Part shown: in pieces, positions 7,777 to 14,832 of the stretch
Numbering within the stretch: the stretch's first letter is position 1
How the letters are laid out: each line of letters opens with the position of its first letter
From: Bacteroidaceae bacterium
GTDB lineage: Bacteria > Bacteroidota > Bacteroidia > Bacteroidales > Bacteroidaceae
DNA: 18,779 nucleotides
Direction: 5' to 3'
NCBI GenBank assembly: GCA_900752815.1
Contig: CAADWS010000119.1
Coordinates: 1-18,779, forward strand
Position numbers and translations under genes: made by a program
Notes under the pieces: model-generated
Told to the model about the DNA's origin: nothing
The model's input: only the letters and a program-made list of their open reading frames with translations
Databases searched by the model: none

Positions 7777-7932
7777 CATAAAAAAACGGTTCCGGTGAAA
7801 GAGAACGGCGGCATCGTGAAGGGAGGAATGCAGGCACTGCCTTCCGTCCGCATTGGCGGCGTGGGCAGCACCTGCATTCTGCCGGAAATCCGGGTTGGCC
7901 ACGATGCGGATACCGGGCGTTGTGTTATTCAT
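7774..7932 (-). CDS. Possible small ORF overlapping the permease stop (52 aa)
   Basis: An ATG overlaps the end of the permease gene by 8 bases (TATGAATAAC), a layout that suits translational coupling. It opens a 52-codon frame beginning MNNTTPGIRIVANPDF and ending RNRFFM. Third codon positions are mostly G or C, as in the neighbouring genes. It has no membrane segment or motif I recognise. The large inverted repeat at 7811-7907 lies inside it, and its stop codon overlaps the kinase promoter box, so the sequence may instead be kept for RNA structure. I would not be surprised if it is not translated. Confidence 0.25.
   Translation of the reverse strand: MNNTTPGIRIVANPDFRQNAGAAHAANADGRQCLHSSLHDAAVLFHRNRFFM
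7811..7907. other. Nested inverted repeats between permease and kinase genes
   Basis: Outer arms GCATCGTG (7811-7818) and CACGATGC (7900-7907) are perfect. Inner arms 7826-7842 and 7863-7879 (GAATGCAGG against CCTGCATTC and onward) pair at about 14 of 17 positions. Together they could fold into a two-tier structure of about 97 bases in the minus-strand transcript. There is no T-tract right after it, so it is not a classical terminator; partial termination or mRNA processing between efflux and sensor genes is possible. Confidence 0.5.
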
Positions 7933-9145
7933 AGCGCAGGGCTTCGATGGGGTCGAGACAGGCAGCCTTCTTGGCCGGATACCAGCCGAAGAACACACCG
8001 GTGAAGGTACACACCACAAAGGAGAGCAGCACGCTCCAGGGCTGGATGTAGATGGGCCAGTTGGCCACCGTCTTGATGATGTAGGAGGCGCCGCAGCCAA
8101 GAATGATGCCGATGATGCCGCCCGTGATGCTGATGAGCACCGATTCGATGAGGAATTGCGAGAGGATGTCCACGCCGCGGGCGCCGACCGACATGCGCAG
8201 TCCGATTTCCCGTGTACGTTCCGTTACCGAGACATACATGATGTTCATGATGCCGATGCCGCCTACTACCAGCGAGATGCCTGCGATGCAGGCCAGAAGA
8301 GTGGTCATGAGGTCGGTCGTGGTGTTGAGCATGGAACTCAGCTCCTGCTGTGTGCGGATGGTGAAGTCATCGTCGTCGGCTTCCTTCAGCCGGTGTTCGC
8401 GCCGCAGGATGCGGGTGATTTCGTCGACGGCTTCCTCTGTCATGTCCTCGGTGAGAGCGGAGGCAAATATGCCGCTGAGGTGTGTCTGGGCCAGGAGGCG
8501 TTTCATGACGGTGGAATAGGGGGCCAGCACCACGGCGTCCTGGTCCATGCCCATGGAGTTGTAGCCTTTCGATTCGAGTACGCCGACCACTCTCAGCGGC
8601 ACCTGCTTGAAGCGGATGATTTTTCCGATGGGGTCGGTGCCGTCGGGGAAGAGGTTTTCGACGATGGTGGTTCCGATGACGCACACCTTGGCGGCGGTGC
8701 GGATGTCTTCGCTGGTGAACATCTCGCCTTGTTCCACTTTCAGTTGGCGGATGGTCAGGTAGTCGGTGTCGATGCCCGTGATGGAGGAGGGATAGTTGTT
8801 GGCGCCGGCGATGAGCTGTCCGCTGGCCGATACGTTGGGGCTGATGGCGGAAATGTAGACACACTCTTCCTTCAGCGTTTCATAGTTCTCCAGTTTCAGC
8901 GTCTGCATGGCTGAGGCGTCCTGCCTTACGCCGCCTTTCATTTCGCCGCCGGGATGTATCATAATCATGTTGGAGCCCATTTCCGCAATCTGCTGCTGTA
9001 TGCTTCGTTTCGAGCCCTGGCCGATGGCCAGCATGGCAATGACCGAGGCCACGCCGATGATGATGCCCAGCATGGTGAGAAATCCCCGCAGCTTGTTGTT
9101 GCTCAGTGCGCGTAGGGCTATCTTGATGAGATTTGTACCGTTCAT
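7925..9145 (-). CDS. MacB-like ABC transporter permease (no fused ATPase)
   Basis: The 406-residue product is an inner-membrane permease of the MacB/FtsX (type VII ABC) class, which uses ATP hydrolysis in the cytoplasm to drive mechanical export through a periplasmic adaptor and a TolC-like channel. One membrane helix lies near the N-terminus (about 21-43, after NNKLRGFLTMLGIIIGVASV). A periplasmic MacB_PCD domain covers about 44-275, and three helices lie in the last 130 residues (around LLACIAGISLVVGG, SVLISITGGIIGIILG and LSFVVCTFTGVFFGW). The conserved REIGLRMSVGAR loop and terminal AACLDPIEALRYE are typical. The ATPase is a separate gene upstream, unlike E. coli MacB where both are fused. 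Substrates could be peptides, lipoproteins or antibiotics; the sequence does not say. Confidence 0.9.
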   Translation of the reverse strand: MNGTNLIKIALRALSNNKLRGFLTMLGIIIGVASVIAMLAIGQGSKRSIQQQIAEMGSNMIMIHPGGEMKGGVRQDASAMQTLKLENYETLKEECVYISAISPNVSASGQLIAGANNYPSSITGIDTDYLTIRQLKVEQGEMFTSEDIRTAAKVCVIGTTIVENLFPDGTDPIGKIIRFKQVPLRVVGVLESKGYNSMGMDQDAVVLAPYSTVMKRLLAQTHLSGIFASALTEDMTEEAVDEITRILRREHRLKEADDDDFTIRTQQELSSMLNTTTDLMTTLLACIAGISLVVGGIGIMNIMYVSVTERTREIGLRMSVGARGVDILSQFLIESVLISITGGIIGIILGCGASYIIKTVANWPIYIQPWSVLLSFVVCTFTGVFFGWYPAKKAACLDPIEALRYE

Positions 9146-9208
9146 TTTCTGATGTGTTTAATGGATGTCCGAAAAGGTTGTTCCGGTAGGGAGCGGGAGG
9201 ACGGCGGG

Positions 9209-9955
9209 TCAGTCGTCCTCCTCCTTGGGCAGTGCGGCCAGTGCTTCGGCGGCCGACCGTATCTGCGGGTTGAGCGTGTCTTCGATGACGTGCCCGTCGC
9301 TCAGGCGGATGTTTCGGCTGCTGTACATGGCCAGTTCCGGGTTGTGGGTGACAAAGATGATGGTGCGTCCCTGGGCGTGCAGTTGCTGGAAGAGCACCAG
9401 AATTTCGAAGGAAGTGCGCGTGTCGAGGTTACCGGTGGCCTCGTCGGCCAGGATGACGGCCGGCTCGTTGACCAGCGCCCGTGCGATGGCCACGCGCTGC
9501 ATCTGTCCGCCCGACATCTGGTTCGACTTGTGTTCCAATCGTTCGCCCAGGCCCACGGCCTTCAGGGCTTCGATGGCCCGCCGGCGTCTTTCGGTGGCCG
9601 ACACGCTGGGGTTGTACATGAGCGGCAGTTCCACGTTTTCCACGGCCGTGGTTTTGGCCAGCAGGTTGTAGTTCTGGAAGACGAAACCGATTTTCCGGTT
9701 CCGCAGCACGGCCCGCTGTGCCCGGCTCATGGTCCGCACGGGGATGCCGTCGAGCAGATATTCACCGCTGGTGGGGGTGTCGAGGCAGCCCAGTGTGTTC
9801 AGCAGAGTCGATTTGCCCGACCCCGAAGTGCCCATGATGGTGACAAATTCCCCTTCCTGGATGCTGAACGTGATGCCGCGGAGGGCGTGTACGGTTTCCC
9901 CGCCTACGTGGAAGTTCCGCTTGATATTTTGCAGTTCGATGACGTTCTTGCTCAT
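9209..9955 (-). CDS. ABC transporter ATPase, MacB/LolD type
   Basis: The 248-residue cytoplasmic ATPase powers the neighbouring permease. It has Walker A GTSGSGKST (42-50), Q-loop Gln94 in FVFQNYNLL, signature MSGGQMQRVAIARAL (147-161), Walker B VILADEATGNLDT (167-179) and the switch His204 in FVTHNPEL. All catalytic elements are present. The sequence after residue 225 is a short acidic C-terminal tail ending KEEDD. It lies 48 bases after the adaptor gene and 63 bases before the permease gene, in one transcription unit. Confidence 0.93.
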   Translation of the reverse strand: MSKNVIELQNIKRNFHVGGETVHALRGITFSIQEGEFVTIMGTSGSGKSTLLNTLGCLDTPTSGEYLLDGIPVRTMSRAQRAVLRNRKIGFVFQNYNLLAKTTAVENVELPLMYNPSVSATERRRRAIEALKAVGLGERLEHKSNQMSGGQMQRVAIARALVNEPAVILADEATGNLDTRTSFEILVLFQQLHAQGRTIIFVTHNPELAMYSSRNIRLSDGHVIEDTLNPQIRSAAEALAALPKEEDD

Positions 9956-10003
9956 AGTGTCGTTGATTTTGTCCGGCAGCGCTGTGCCTGCGCGGAGTCG
10001 TGT

Positions 10004-11206
10004 TTATTTCTTCTTGCCTCTGGGGCCGGGCATGAACGGGCTCTGCTCCTGTTCCGTTTCCTGGGGGGCGGCCGGTCCGGCCTGACTCTTGATGACGGCT
10101 TCGGTCACGATGGAGTCGCCTTCCTTTATGCCCGATACGATTTCCGTGTTGGCGCCGTCGCTGAGTCCTGTCTTGACGGGAATGGCGGTCCATCCCTTTT
10201 CATCGAGCCTCCACAGCTTTTTCGGTGCGTCGCAGTCGTGGATGGGGCGGTTGCCGGCCAGTTTTTCATCGGGGTGGAAGCGCAAGGCCTTGTTGGGGAC
10301 CGTCAGTACGTTTTCACGGGTGTCGGTGTAGACGGTGACGTTGGCGGTGAGGCGCGGTTTGAGCTTGAGGTCCGGGTTGTCGGCACTGATGACCACTTCG
10401 TAGGTAACCACCGTTTCTGTGGTTTCCGTCGAGCTGGACGAACTGTTGGTGCTGCCCAGGCGCACCTGCTTCACTTCGCCTTCGAAAACGTCGTCGGGAT
10501 AGGCGTCGACGGTGAAGGTGACGCGGGCGCCTTCCTTCACGCCGGCAATGTCGGCTTCGTCAATGTCGGCCACCACCTGCATCTGTGTCAGGTCGGCGGC
10601 AATGGTGAAGAGAGTCGGAGTGGAGAATCCCGAGGCTACGGTTTGTCCGGCTTCCACCTGCCGGCTGGTGACGACACCGTCGATGGGCGAGGTGATGGTG
10701 GTGTAGGACAGGTTCTGCTTGGCTTTGTCCAGCAGGGCCTTGCTCTGTTCGTAGGCACTCTTGGCGCGGCGGTAGTTGTATTCATACTGTTCGTATTCCG
10801 TGTCGCTGATCAGCTGCTTTTCGTGCAGGGTGCGGTAGCGTTCAAACAGTTTCTGCTGGTAGTGGTATTCGGCTTCGTTGCCGTTGTAGGAGGCCTGGGC
10901 CGACTGCAGGTCGTTGAGCAGGGTGACGCGGTCCATTTCGGCGATAACCTGTCCGGCTTTCACGACAGTGTTGTAGTCCACATAGATTTTGTCGATGATA
11001 CCCGACACCTGCGTACCCACCTGTACCTCGGTAACCGGTTCGATGGTGCCGGTGGCCGTGATGGAGTTGCTGACGTTGCCTTTTTGGACGGTAGCGGTGG
11101 CGAAGTCGATGTTCTTTTCCGCTTTCCGGCCGCCGAATATCCAAAGGCCGGCGCCGGCCAGAATGAGCAGGGCGGCTGTGCTGATGATGATATTTTTCTT
11201 TTTCAT
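10004..11206 (-). CDS. MacA/HlyD-like periplasmic adaptor protein
   Basis: The 400-residue product is a membrane-fusion (adaptor) protein that links an inner-membrane ABC permease to an outer-membrane channel. A single N-terminal membrane helix (about 7-25, after MKKKN) anchors it. The first lipoyl half follows (GTIEPVTEVQVGTQVSG), then a coiled-coil hairpin around residues 95-170 rich in Gln, Glu and Tyr. The second lipoyl half is SPIDGVVTSRQVEAGQTVASG, and beta-barrel and membrane-proximal domains fill about 205-380. A Ser-rich insertion (SSSSSTETTETV) sits within the beta-barrel region, and the tail is basic (PRGKKK). The gene order outer-membrane protein, adaptor, ATPase, permease is typical for MacAB-type systems in Bacteroidetes. 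Substrate is unknown. Confidence 0.92.
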   Translation of the reverse strand: MKKKNIIISTAALLILAGAGLWIFGGRKAEKNIDFATATVQKGNVSNSITATGTIEPVTEVQVGTQVSGIIDKIYVDYNTVVKAGQVIAEMDRVTLLNDLQSAQASYNGNEAEYHYQQKLFERYRTLHEKQLISDTEYEQYEYNYRRAKSAYEQSKALLDKAKQNLSYTTITSPIDGVVTSRQVEAGQTVASGFSTPTLFTIAADLTQMQVVADIDEADIAGVKEGARVTFTVDAYPDDVFEGEVKQVRLGSTNSSSSSTETTETVVTYEVVISADNPDLKLKPRLTANVTVYTDTRENVLTVPNKALRFHPDEKLAGNRPIHDCDAPKKLWRLDEKGWTAIPVKTGLSDGANTEIVSGIKEGDSIVTEAVIKSQAGPAAPQETEQEQSPFMPGPRGKKK

Positions 11207-11276
11207 GATGAATTGTGGATGAAAGTTCTGGATGGAGGAACGCCGGCAGGGAGGGGCGTTCCGTTACTTTTCAGGT

Positions 11277-12620
11277 TCAGAGCCGGATGGGTTCGCCGGC
11301 ATAGAAGTCGAGCAGGATGCGGTCGAGCACGGCCATGTATTTGGCCTGGATGCGCTGCTGCTGTGCGATGAGCATGTTGTTCTTCTCCGTCAGCAGTTCC
11401 ACGGTGTTCTTGATGCCCAGGCTGAACTGCTCGCTCACCATTTCAAAACTGGTGCGGGTGCTTTTCAGCTTGCTGTCGGCGGCCAGGAACTGCTGTTGTG
11501 CGTTTTGTGCGTCGAGCCACAGCGATTCGATGGTGGCATACAGTTCCTTTTGTTTGTCGGCCAGGTCCAGTTGTGAGGTGCTGTAGTTGATTTCAGCCTT
11601 TTCTACGGCACTTTTGGTTTCGCGTTGGTTGAAAATGGGGATATTCAGTTGAAGTCCGATGCTGTTGTTCCATCCCAGCTTCAGTTGCTGCCCCCAGTTG
11701 CGTGTGCTGCCGCTGTTGGTCTGCGTCGAAGTGGCGGCCGACAGGCTGATGGTGGGCATATAGCCGGCCTTGGCGGTCTTGATGGCCAGTTGGGCGTTTT
11801 CGATGCTCAGCCGGCTGCTTTTGATTTCCGGCCGGGAGGCTACGGCCTGGCTGTAGACGTCGGCCTGTGCCGGGAGCATGGCGGTGGCTTTCTCGTCGCT
11901 GATGGTGAGCATTTCCAGCTCCATTTCCTCCGTTCCGTCCAGTTCGAGGAGTTGCTTGAGTTGCAGTTTGTAGTTTTTCAGTGCATTTTCGGCAGTCACC
12001 AGCTGGTAGCGGTCGTTTTCCATCTGGGCTTCCAGTTGTGCCACGTCGGCTTTGGAGAGGTCGCCTTCTTCAAACATGCTTTGCGCCTGCTCGAGAGTGG
12101 CCTGGCTGGTTTCCAGAGTTTTCCGGTTGATATCCACCGATTCGGCAGCATAGAGAATCTGCACATACAGGCGGGTGATTTCCTCCTTGAGCTGGTTCTG
12201 CGTTTCTTCGACAGTCAGTTCGCTGATGTCCTCCTCGGTTTCTTTCTGCTTGATGTTGTAGCGCCGTTTTCCGCCGTCCCACAGGGTCCACTGCGCGCCC
12301 AGCTGGTAGTTGCCGCTGTAGGTGCTGCGGCTGTCGCTGCTGATGATTTCGGTTCCGCTGACCGAGGAACTCGTTTCCTGGAAGGGGCGGTTCAGCAGGT
12401 TTTGTCCGCTGGAGAATGACAGACTTGGAAACAGTGCCGCTTTGGCCTGGCTGACATCCACTCCTGCGCTTTGCAGTGAGAGCCGGTTTTGCTGCAGCTG
12501 GATGTTCTGGCTGAGTGCATGCTCGATGCAGTCCTGCAGCGACCACACTTTGCGCTCCTCTGCCGGAAGCGCTGTGGCCAGTGCCAGGGCGGCGATGATT
12601 GACAAATTCCGTAGTTTCAT
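11277..12620 (-). CDS. TolC-like outer-membrane efflux protein
   Basis: The 447-residue product belongs to the outer-membrane efflux protein family (OEP repeats, PF02321), forming the exit duct of tripartite pumps. ATG 12620 gives a clean signal peptide (MKLRNLSIIAALALATALPA, cut before Glu-Glu), and a promoter lies 30 bases further upstream; the longer frame from 12779 would pass through that promoter. The mature protein begins VWSLQDCIEHALSQNIQLQQ, the usual family opening, and shows two long helical repeats, the first around 70-245 and the second around 260-440. It ends in a short C-terminal segment (DRILLDFYAGEPIRL). It is the first gene of the minus-strand operon; the adaptor starts 70 bases downstream. 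Confidence 0.92.
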   Translation of the reverse strand: MKLRNLSIIAALALATALPAEERKVWSLQDCIEHALSQNIQLQQNRLSLQSAGVDVSQAKAALFPSLSFSSGQNLLNRPFQETSSSVSGTEIISSDSRSTYSGNYQLGAQWTLWDGGKRRYNIKQKETEEDISELTVEETQNQLKEEITRLYVQILYAAESVDINRKTLETSQATLEQAQSMFEEGDLSKADVAQLEAQMENDRYQLVTAENALKNYKLQLKQLLELDGTEEMELEMLTISDEKATAMLPAQADVYSQAVASRPEIKSSRLSIENAQLAIKTAKAGYMPTISLSAATSTQTNSGSTRNWGQQLKLGWNNSIGLQLNIPIFNQRETKSAVEKAEINYSTSQLDLADKQKELYATIESLWLDAQNAQQQFLAADSKLKSTRTSFEMVSEQFSLGIKNTVELLTEKNNMLIAQQQRIQAKYMAVLDRILLDFYAGEPIRL

Positions 12621-12649
12621 GATTCTTCCTGTTTGGTTGGTTTCTGGTG

Positions 12650-12681
12650 CAAAGTTAGAATGCCGTTCCGGCCCTTGCAAA
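12650..12681 (-). promoter_or_regulatory. Promoter of the efflux operon
   Basis: The minus strand has TTTG (12678-12681), then 20 bases, then TAACTTTG (12650-12657), a perfect match to the Bacteroidetes -33/-7 pattern. Transcription would start near 12643, leaving about 22 bases before the start codon of the TolC-like gene. This is one of the three best promoters in the window. Confidence 0.75.
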
Positions 12682-12954
12682 TAAGATATAGGTATGGGCG
12701 GATGACGACGACGAACGGCCGTTTTTTTCCGACGAACGCTTTTTCGCCGGAAGCCTCCCGTCCGGCGCCTGTCCGGCAAGCGTAACCCTCTCTTTTCCCC
12801 ACGATTATCAGGGGTATTTTCCCGATATCCATTCTGCTGCCTTGTTCGTTCAGCCCTTTTTTGATAACTTGCCCTTGACCGGGTGGAGCACTATAATTTA
12901 TGTGAGACCCCGCCTGTGTTCATGAGTCGAAACTTTAATTAACAGAATGATGCT
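12682..12954. other. Divergent intergenic region without a called gene
   Basis: This stretch separates the leftward efflux operon from the rightward membrane-protein gene. It contains TATAAT-like sequence at 12892-12897 and TTGACC at 12875-12880, but the two are only 11 bases apart and neither fits the TTTG/TAnnTTTG spacing. The promoter of the gene at 12955 was therefore not located. No ORF here is convincing. Confidence 0.4.
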
Positions 12955-13761
12955 ATGAAAGATTTTCTGATGTCTTCCACCCTTCCTTATTGGGTCATTT
13001 TTCTTCTGGTGACTGCTGCCGGTATCTTGGGATTATTGGGGCAGCGCAAACAGCCTACGTCGGGTTATGTGAAAACTGTGACTGTACTGGCACTTACCGG
13101 GACGTTGCTTGAAATTGTGGTTTATTCCCTGCTTGGAGGACGGTCCATCTGGTGGTGCACCTCATCCGATTATGGTTTCTTTGCCAAACTTCTGCGGGCA
13201 GTTCCGCTTTTTATTTTTTTATTGATTCAACTGGCGCAGGTCTTTATTTACCAAAGTCTGATGACACATTATCATGGAAGGGATTTTTCCGTCAAGTCAA
13301 CGTTGTATGCACTGCTGGGTGTGATACCGGTTCTGCTGGTGCTCTATGTGTTGCTTAATCTGTTGGGTGTGGAGTCTCCCACCCGTGATGTCATTTTCTA
13401 TGTTCTTCTTATCCTTTCGCTGGGCGGTGGAGTAGGTTGGGCTCTCTATCGTAATGTACGTTCTGCTGGAGGTGGTCCGGGGCTGCTATTCACAGGAGTA
13501 TCCTTTTTCTTGCTGATAGGGGCCACTGTTTCCCTGTTGCTTTTGCTGGTGGCCTTGTTGCAGCTCTTCTTTCAGATGTTGATGGTGGCTGCTGTTGTGG
13601 CGGGCGTCGTTTACATTGCTGCTCCCACCATGAATAAAGGTATTGCCAGTCAGCCCAAATCAATGCCTCGCTACTATGATCAGGACGGGCAAATGCACTA
13701 TACAGCCAGCAGCCGTGATGCAGCCAACCGGTCAATTCAGCAGCGTAAGGAGAATTCATAG
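12955..13761 (+). CDS. Multi-pass membrane protein of unknown function
   Basis: The 268-residue product is very hydrophobic. About six or seven membrane helices can be seen near residues 12-28, 40-60, 82-102, 116-136, 144-163, 176-200 and 204-223. A soluble tail of about 40 residues follows (MPRYYDQDGQMHYTASSRD), rich in Tyr, Gln, Asn and Arg. A loop between helices two and three holds SIWWCTSSDYGFF. I recognise no catalytic or transport motif and assign no function. It stands alone between the divergent efflux operon and a long non-coding region, so its context gives little help. The start is the first in-frame ATG after a purine-rich AACAGAATGATGCT stretch. Confidence 0.7.
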   Translation: MKDFLMSSTLPYWVIFLLVTAAGILGLLGQRKQPTSGYVKTVTVLALTGTLLEIVVYSLLGGRSIWWCTSSDYGFFAKLLRAVPLFIFLLIQLAQVFIYQSLMTHYHGRDFSVKSTLYALLGVIPVLLVLYVLLNLLGVESPTRDVIFYVLLILSLGGGVGWALYRNVRSAGGGPGLLFTGVSFFLLIGATVSLLLLLVALLQLFFQMLMVAAVVAGVVYIAAPTMNKGIASQPKSMPRYYDQDGQMHYTASSRDAANRSIQQRKENS

Positions 13762-13968
13762 AGGAAAAACGAAGTGACGGAGCATTTGGATGGGTCAGCC
13801 GTGCTGATGATACGTGAAATGTCGCGCAGGCGGAAAAATGGGAAGACATCGCGGCGAGGCACGGTGTTTTGCCGGTGGAGCCGGAGAAGGAAGCCCGGTG
13901 ACGGCCGGAGCCGTTGGGGAAACGGTGCCCGTTGAGATTGCCGATGTGTTAAGAATGTATAATTCGGA

Positions 13969-14000
13969 TTTGCATTTGCTTCCGTTTTGTTGTATCTTTG
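13969..14000 (+). promoter_or_regulatory. Strong promoter pointing into a hairpin
   Basis: Two TTTG words (13969-13972 and 13975-13978) lie upstream of TATCTTTG (13993-14000); the first is exactly 20 bases away. This is a full match to the Bacteroidetes promoter pattern. Transcription would start near 14007, a few bases before the hairpin at 14011-14044, and no ORF follows directly. Confidence 0.6.
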
Positions 14001-14006
14001 TATACA

Positions 14007-14050
14007 GAGAGCGGGGATGCGGCCTGTGGGAGCTGCATCCCCGCTTTTTT
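14007..14050 (+). ncRNA. Promoter-proximal hairpin: tiny RNA, attenuator or terminator
   Basis: GCGGGGATGC (14011-14020) pairs perfectly with GCATCCCCGC (14035-14044) around a 14-base loop, and a run of six T follows at once. It is a textbook intrinsic terminator. Because a promoter ends about 10 bases before it, the product would be an RNA of about 44 bases that is nearly all hairpin. It could be an attenuator for a leader reading toward 14833, a stand-alone tiny RNA, or only a terminator for read-through from 12955-13761. Confidence 0.45.
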
Positions 14051-14064
14051 AGTCGCGAAAGAGG

Positions 14065-14105
14065 AAAAACAGTCGGTACGTTCGTGAAAAATATCCTTAC
14101 TTTCG
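14065..14105 (-). repeat. Degenerate relative of repeat module B
   Basis: On the plus strand 14065-14091 matches the left arm at 5695-5721 at about 22 of 27 positions (AAAAACAGTC shared). The minus strand reads two tandem, diverged versions of the ACGAAAGTA...TTTTT unit. It lacks the rest of the module. Similarity is modest and could partly reflect A/T-rich simplicity. Confidence 0.4.
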
Positions 14106-14749
14106 TTTTTTCTGTGGGCGGTTTTGTTTTTTCTTTCGCCCGTTTTCTGTGTTTCGTCGTGGTCTGTATTCTTCGGAAACCCTATCCTGTTGATTTTACA
14201 AGTTAATTTTTCGTAAAAAAAACAAAACAGGCGAATCCCGTTTGGGTTGATGCGTGAAATATAATTGCGGCATCACGCGGCAAATGATAGCGATGTAGGG
14301 GCGTACCTCAGGTGCGTCCGACATTTCCCAGCGTGCAGATATTAACAATAGCACGAATGTTTTCCCGGCACCCGGATATGAAAACGGATATTTCCACCCT
14401 CACAGTTGCCCTCAGGGATGCGGAGAGAAGAAGTCCGTGAGTATTCCCGCATCGGCACGTTTATATGGGAGCTGTAGGTATCCGCGCAGCGGCCGCACCT
14501 GCAGTACGTCCTCACGTCATGCAGCGCGGAAATCGCCTGCGGCAGTCCGCGGAAAACAGGGATACGCGAACGGGAACAGGGTTATGTCATTACGACCAGA
14601 TTCTGTCCAATTCTTCAGCAAATGTCTGCCATCATTTTTTATTTTCAAAAAAATCTCATAAAAAAGTACAACGGATGTTTTTAATTTCTATATTTGCATA
14701 ATATAGGATGCGGCTCGGCCATGCCAAAAACTGGAAACTCCGTTCCCGT
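14106..14749. other. Gene-free stretch before the glycosyltransferase operon
   Basis: About 640 bases with no convincing gene on either strand. Overlapping frames at 14437-14661 and 14465-14701 have Arg/Ala-rich or low-quality translations. No frame resembles a RiPP precursor: there is no short leader ending in Gly-Gly followed by a Cys-, Ser- or Thr-rich core. The stretch includes a small hairpin at 14293-14324 and an isolated TATATTTG box at 14689-14696 lacking a -33 partner. Confidence 0.45.
14293..14324. repeat. Small hairpin, possible GTAGGGGCG-type interspersed repeat
   Basis: ATGT at 14293-14296 pairs with ACAT at 14321-14324, enclosing GGGGCGTACC and GGTGCGTCC, which pair with a few mismatches. 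The GTAGGGGCGTA opening resembles short palindromic sequences scattered in many bacterial genomes, from memory only. No second copy lies in this window. Confidence 0.3.
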
Positions 14750-14781
14750 TTTGCCATCGCGCTCGCCTTTCACTATATTTG
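14750..14781 (+). promoter_or_regulatory. Promoter of the glycosyltransferase-radical SAM operon
   Basis: TTTG (14750-14753), a 20-base spacer and TATATTTG (14774-14781) match the Bacteroidetes promoter pattern exactly. Transcription would start near 14788, about 45 bases before the ATG at 14833. The short leader holds an 8-codon frame (MKSYLYHL, 14801-14827) that ends 5 bases before the gene; it may be chance or a translation-coupling leader. Confidence 0.7.
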
Positions 14782-14832
14782 TAAATAGGCATCCTTATCC
14801 ATGAAAAGCTATCTGTATCACCTTTAAATCAC

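Noticed and set aside
9152..11371. 739-residue plus-strand frame across the ATPase and adaptor genes
   Set aside because: It spans two well-recognised minus-strand genes and their intergenic gap, and has a Gly/Val/Phe-rich composition typical of an antisense shadow.
12875..12897. TTGACC and TATAAT as a sigma-70-type promoter for the gene at 12955
   Set aside because: The spacing is only 11 bases, and other promoters in the window follow the Bacteroidetes TTTG/TAnnTTTG pattern.
14801..14827. Octapeptide MKSYLYHL as a RiPP precursor
   Set aside because: It is too short for leader plus core and has no Cys, Thr or double-Gly. At most it could be a translation-coupling leader.
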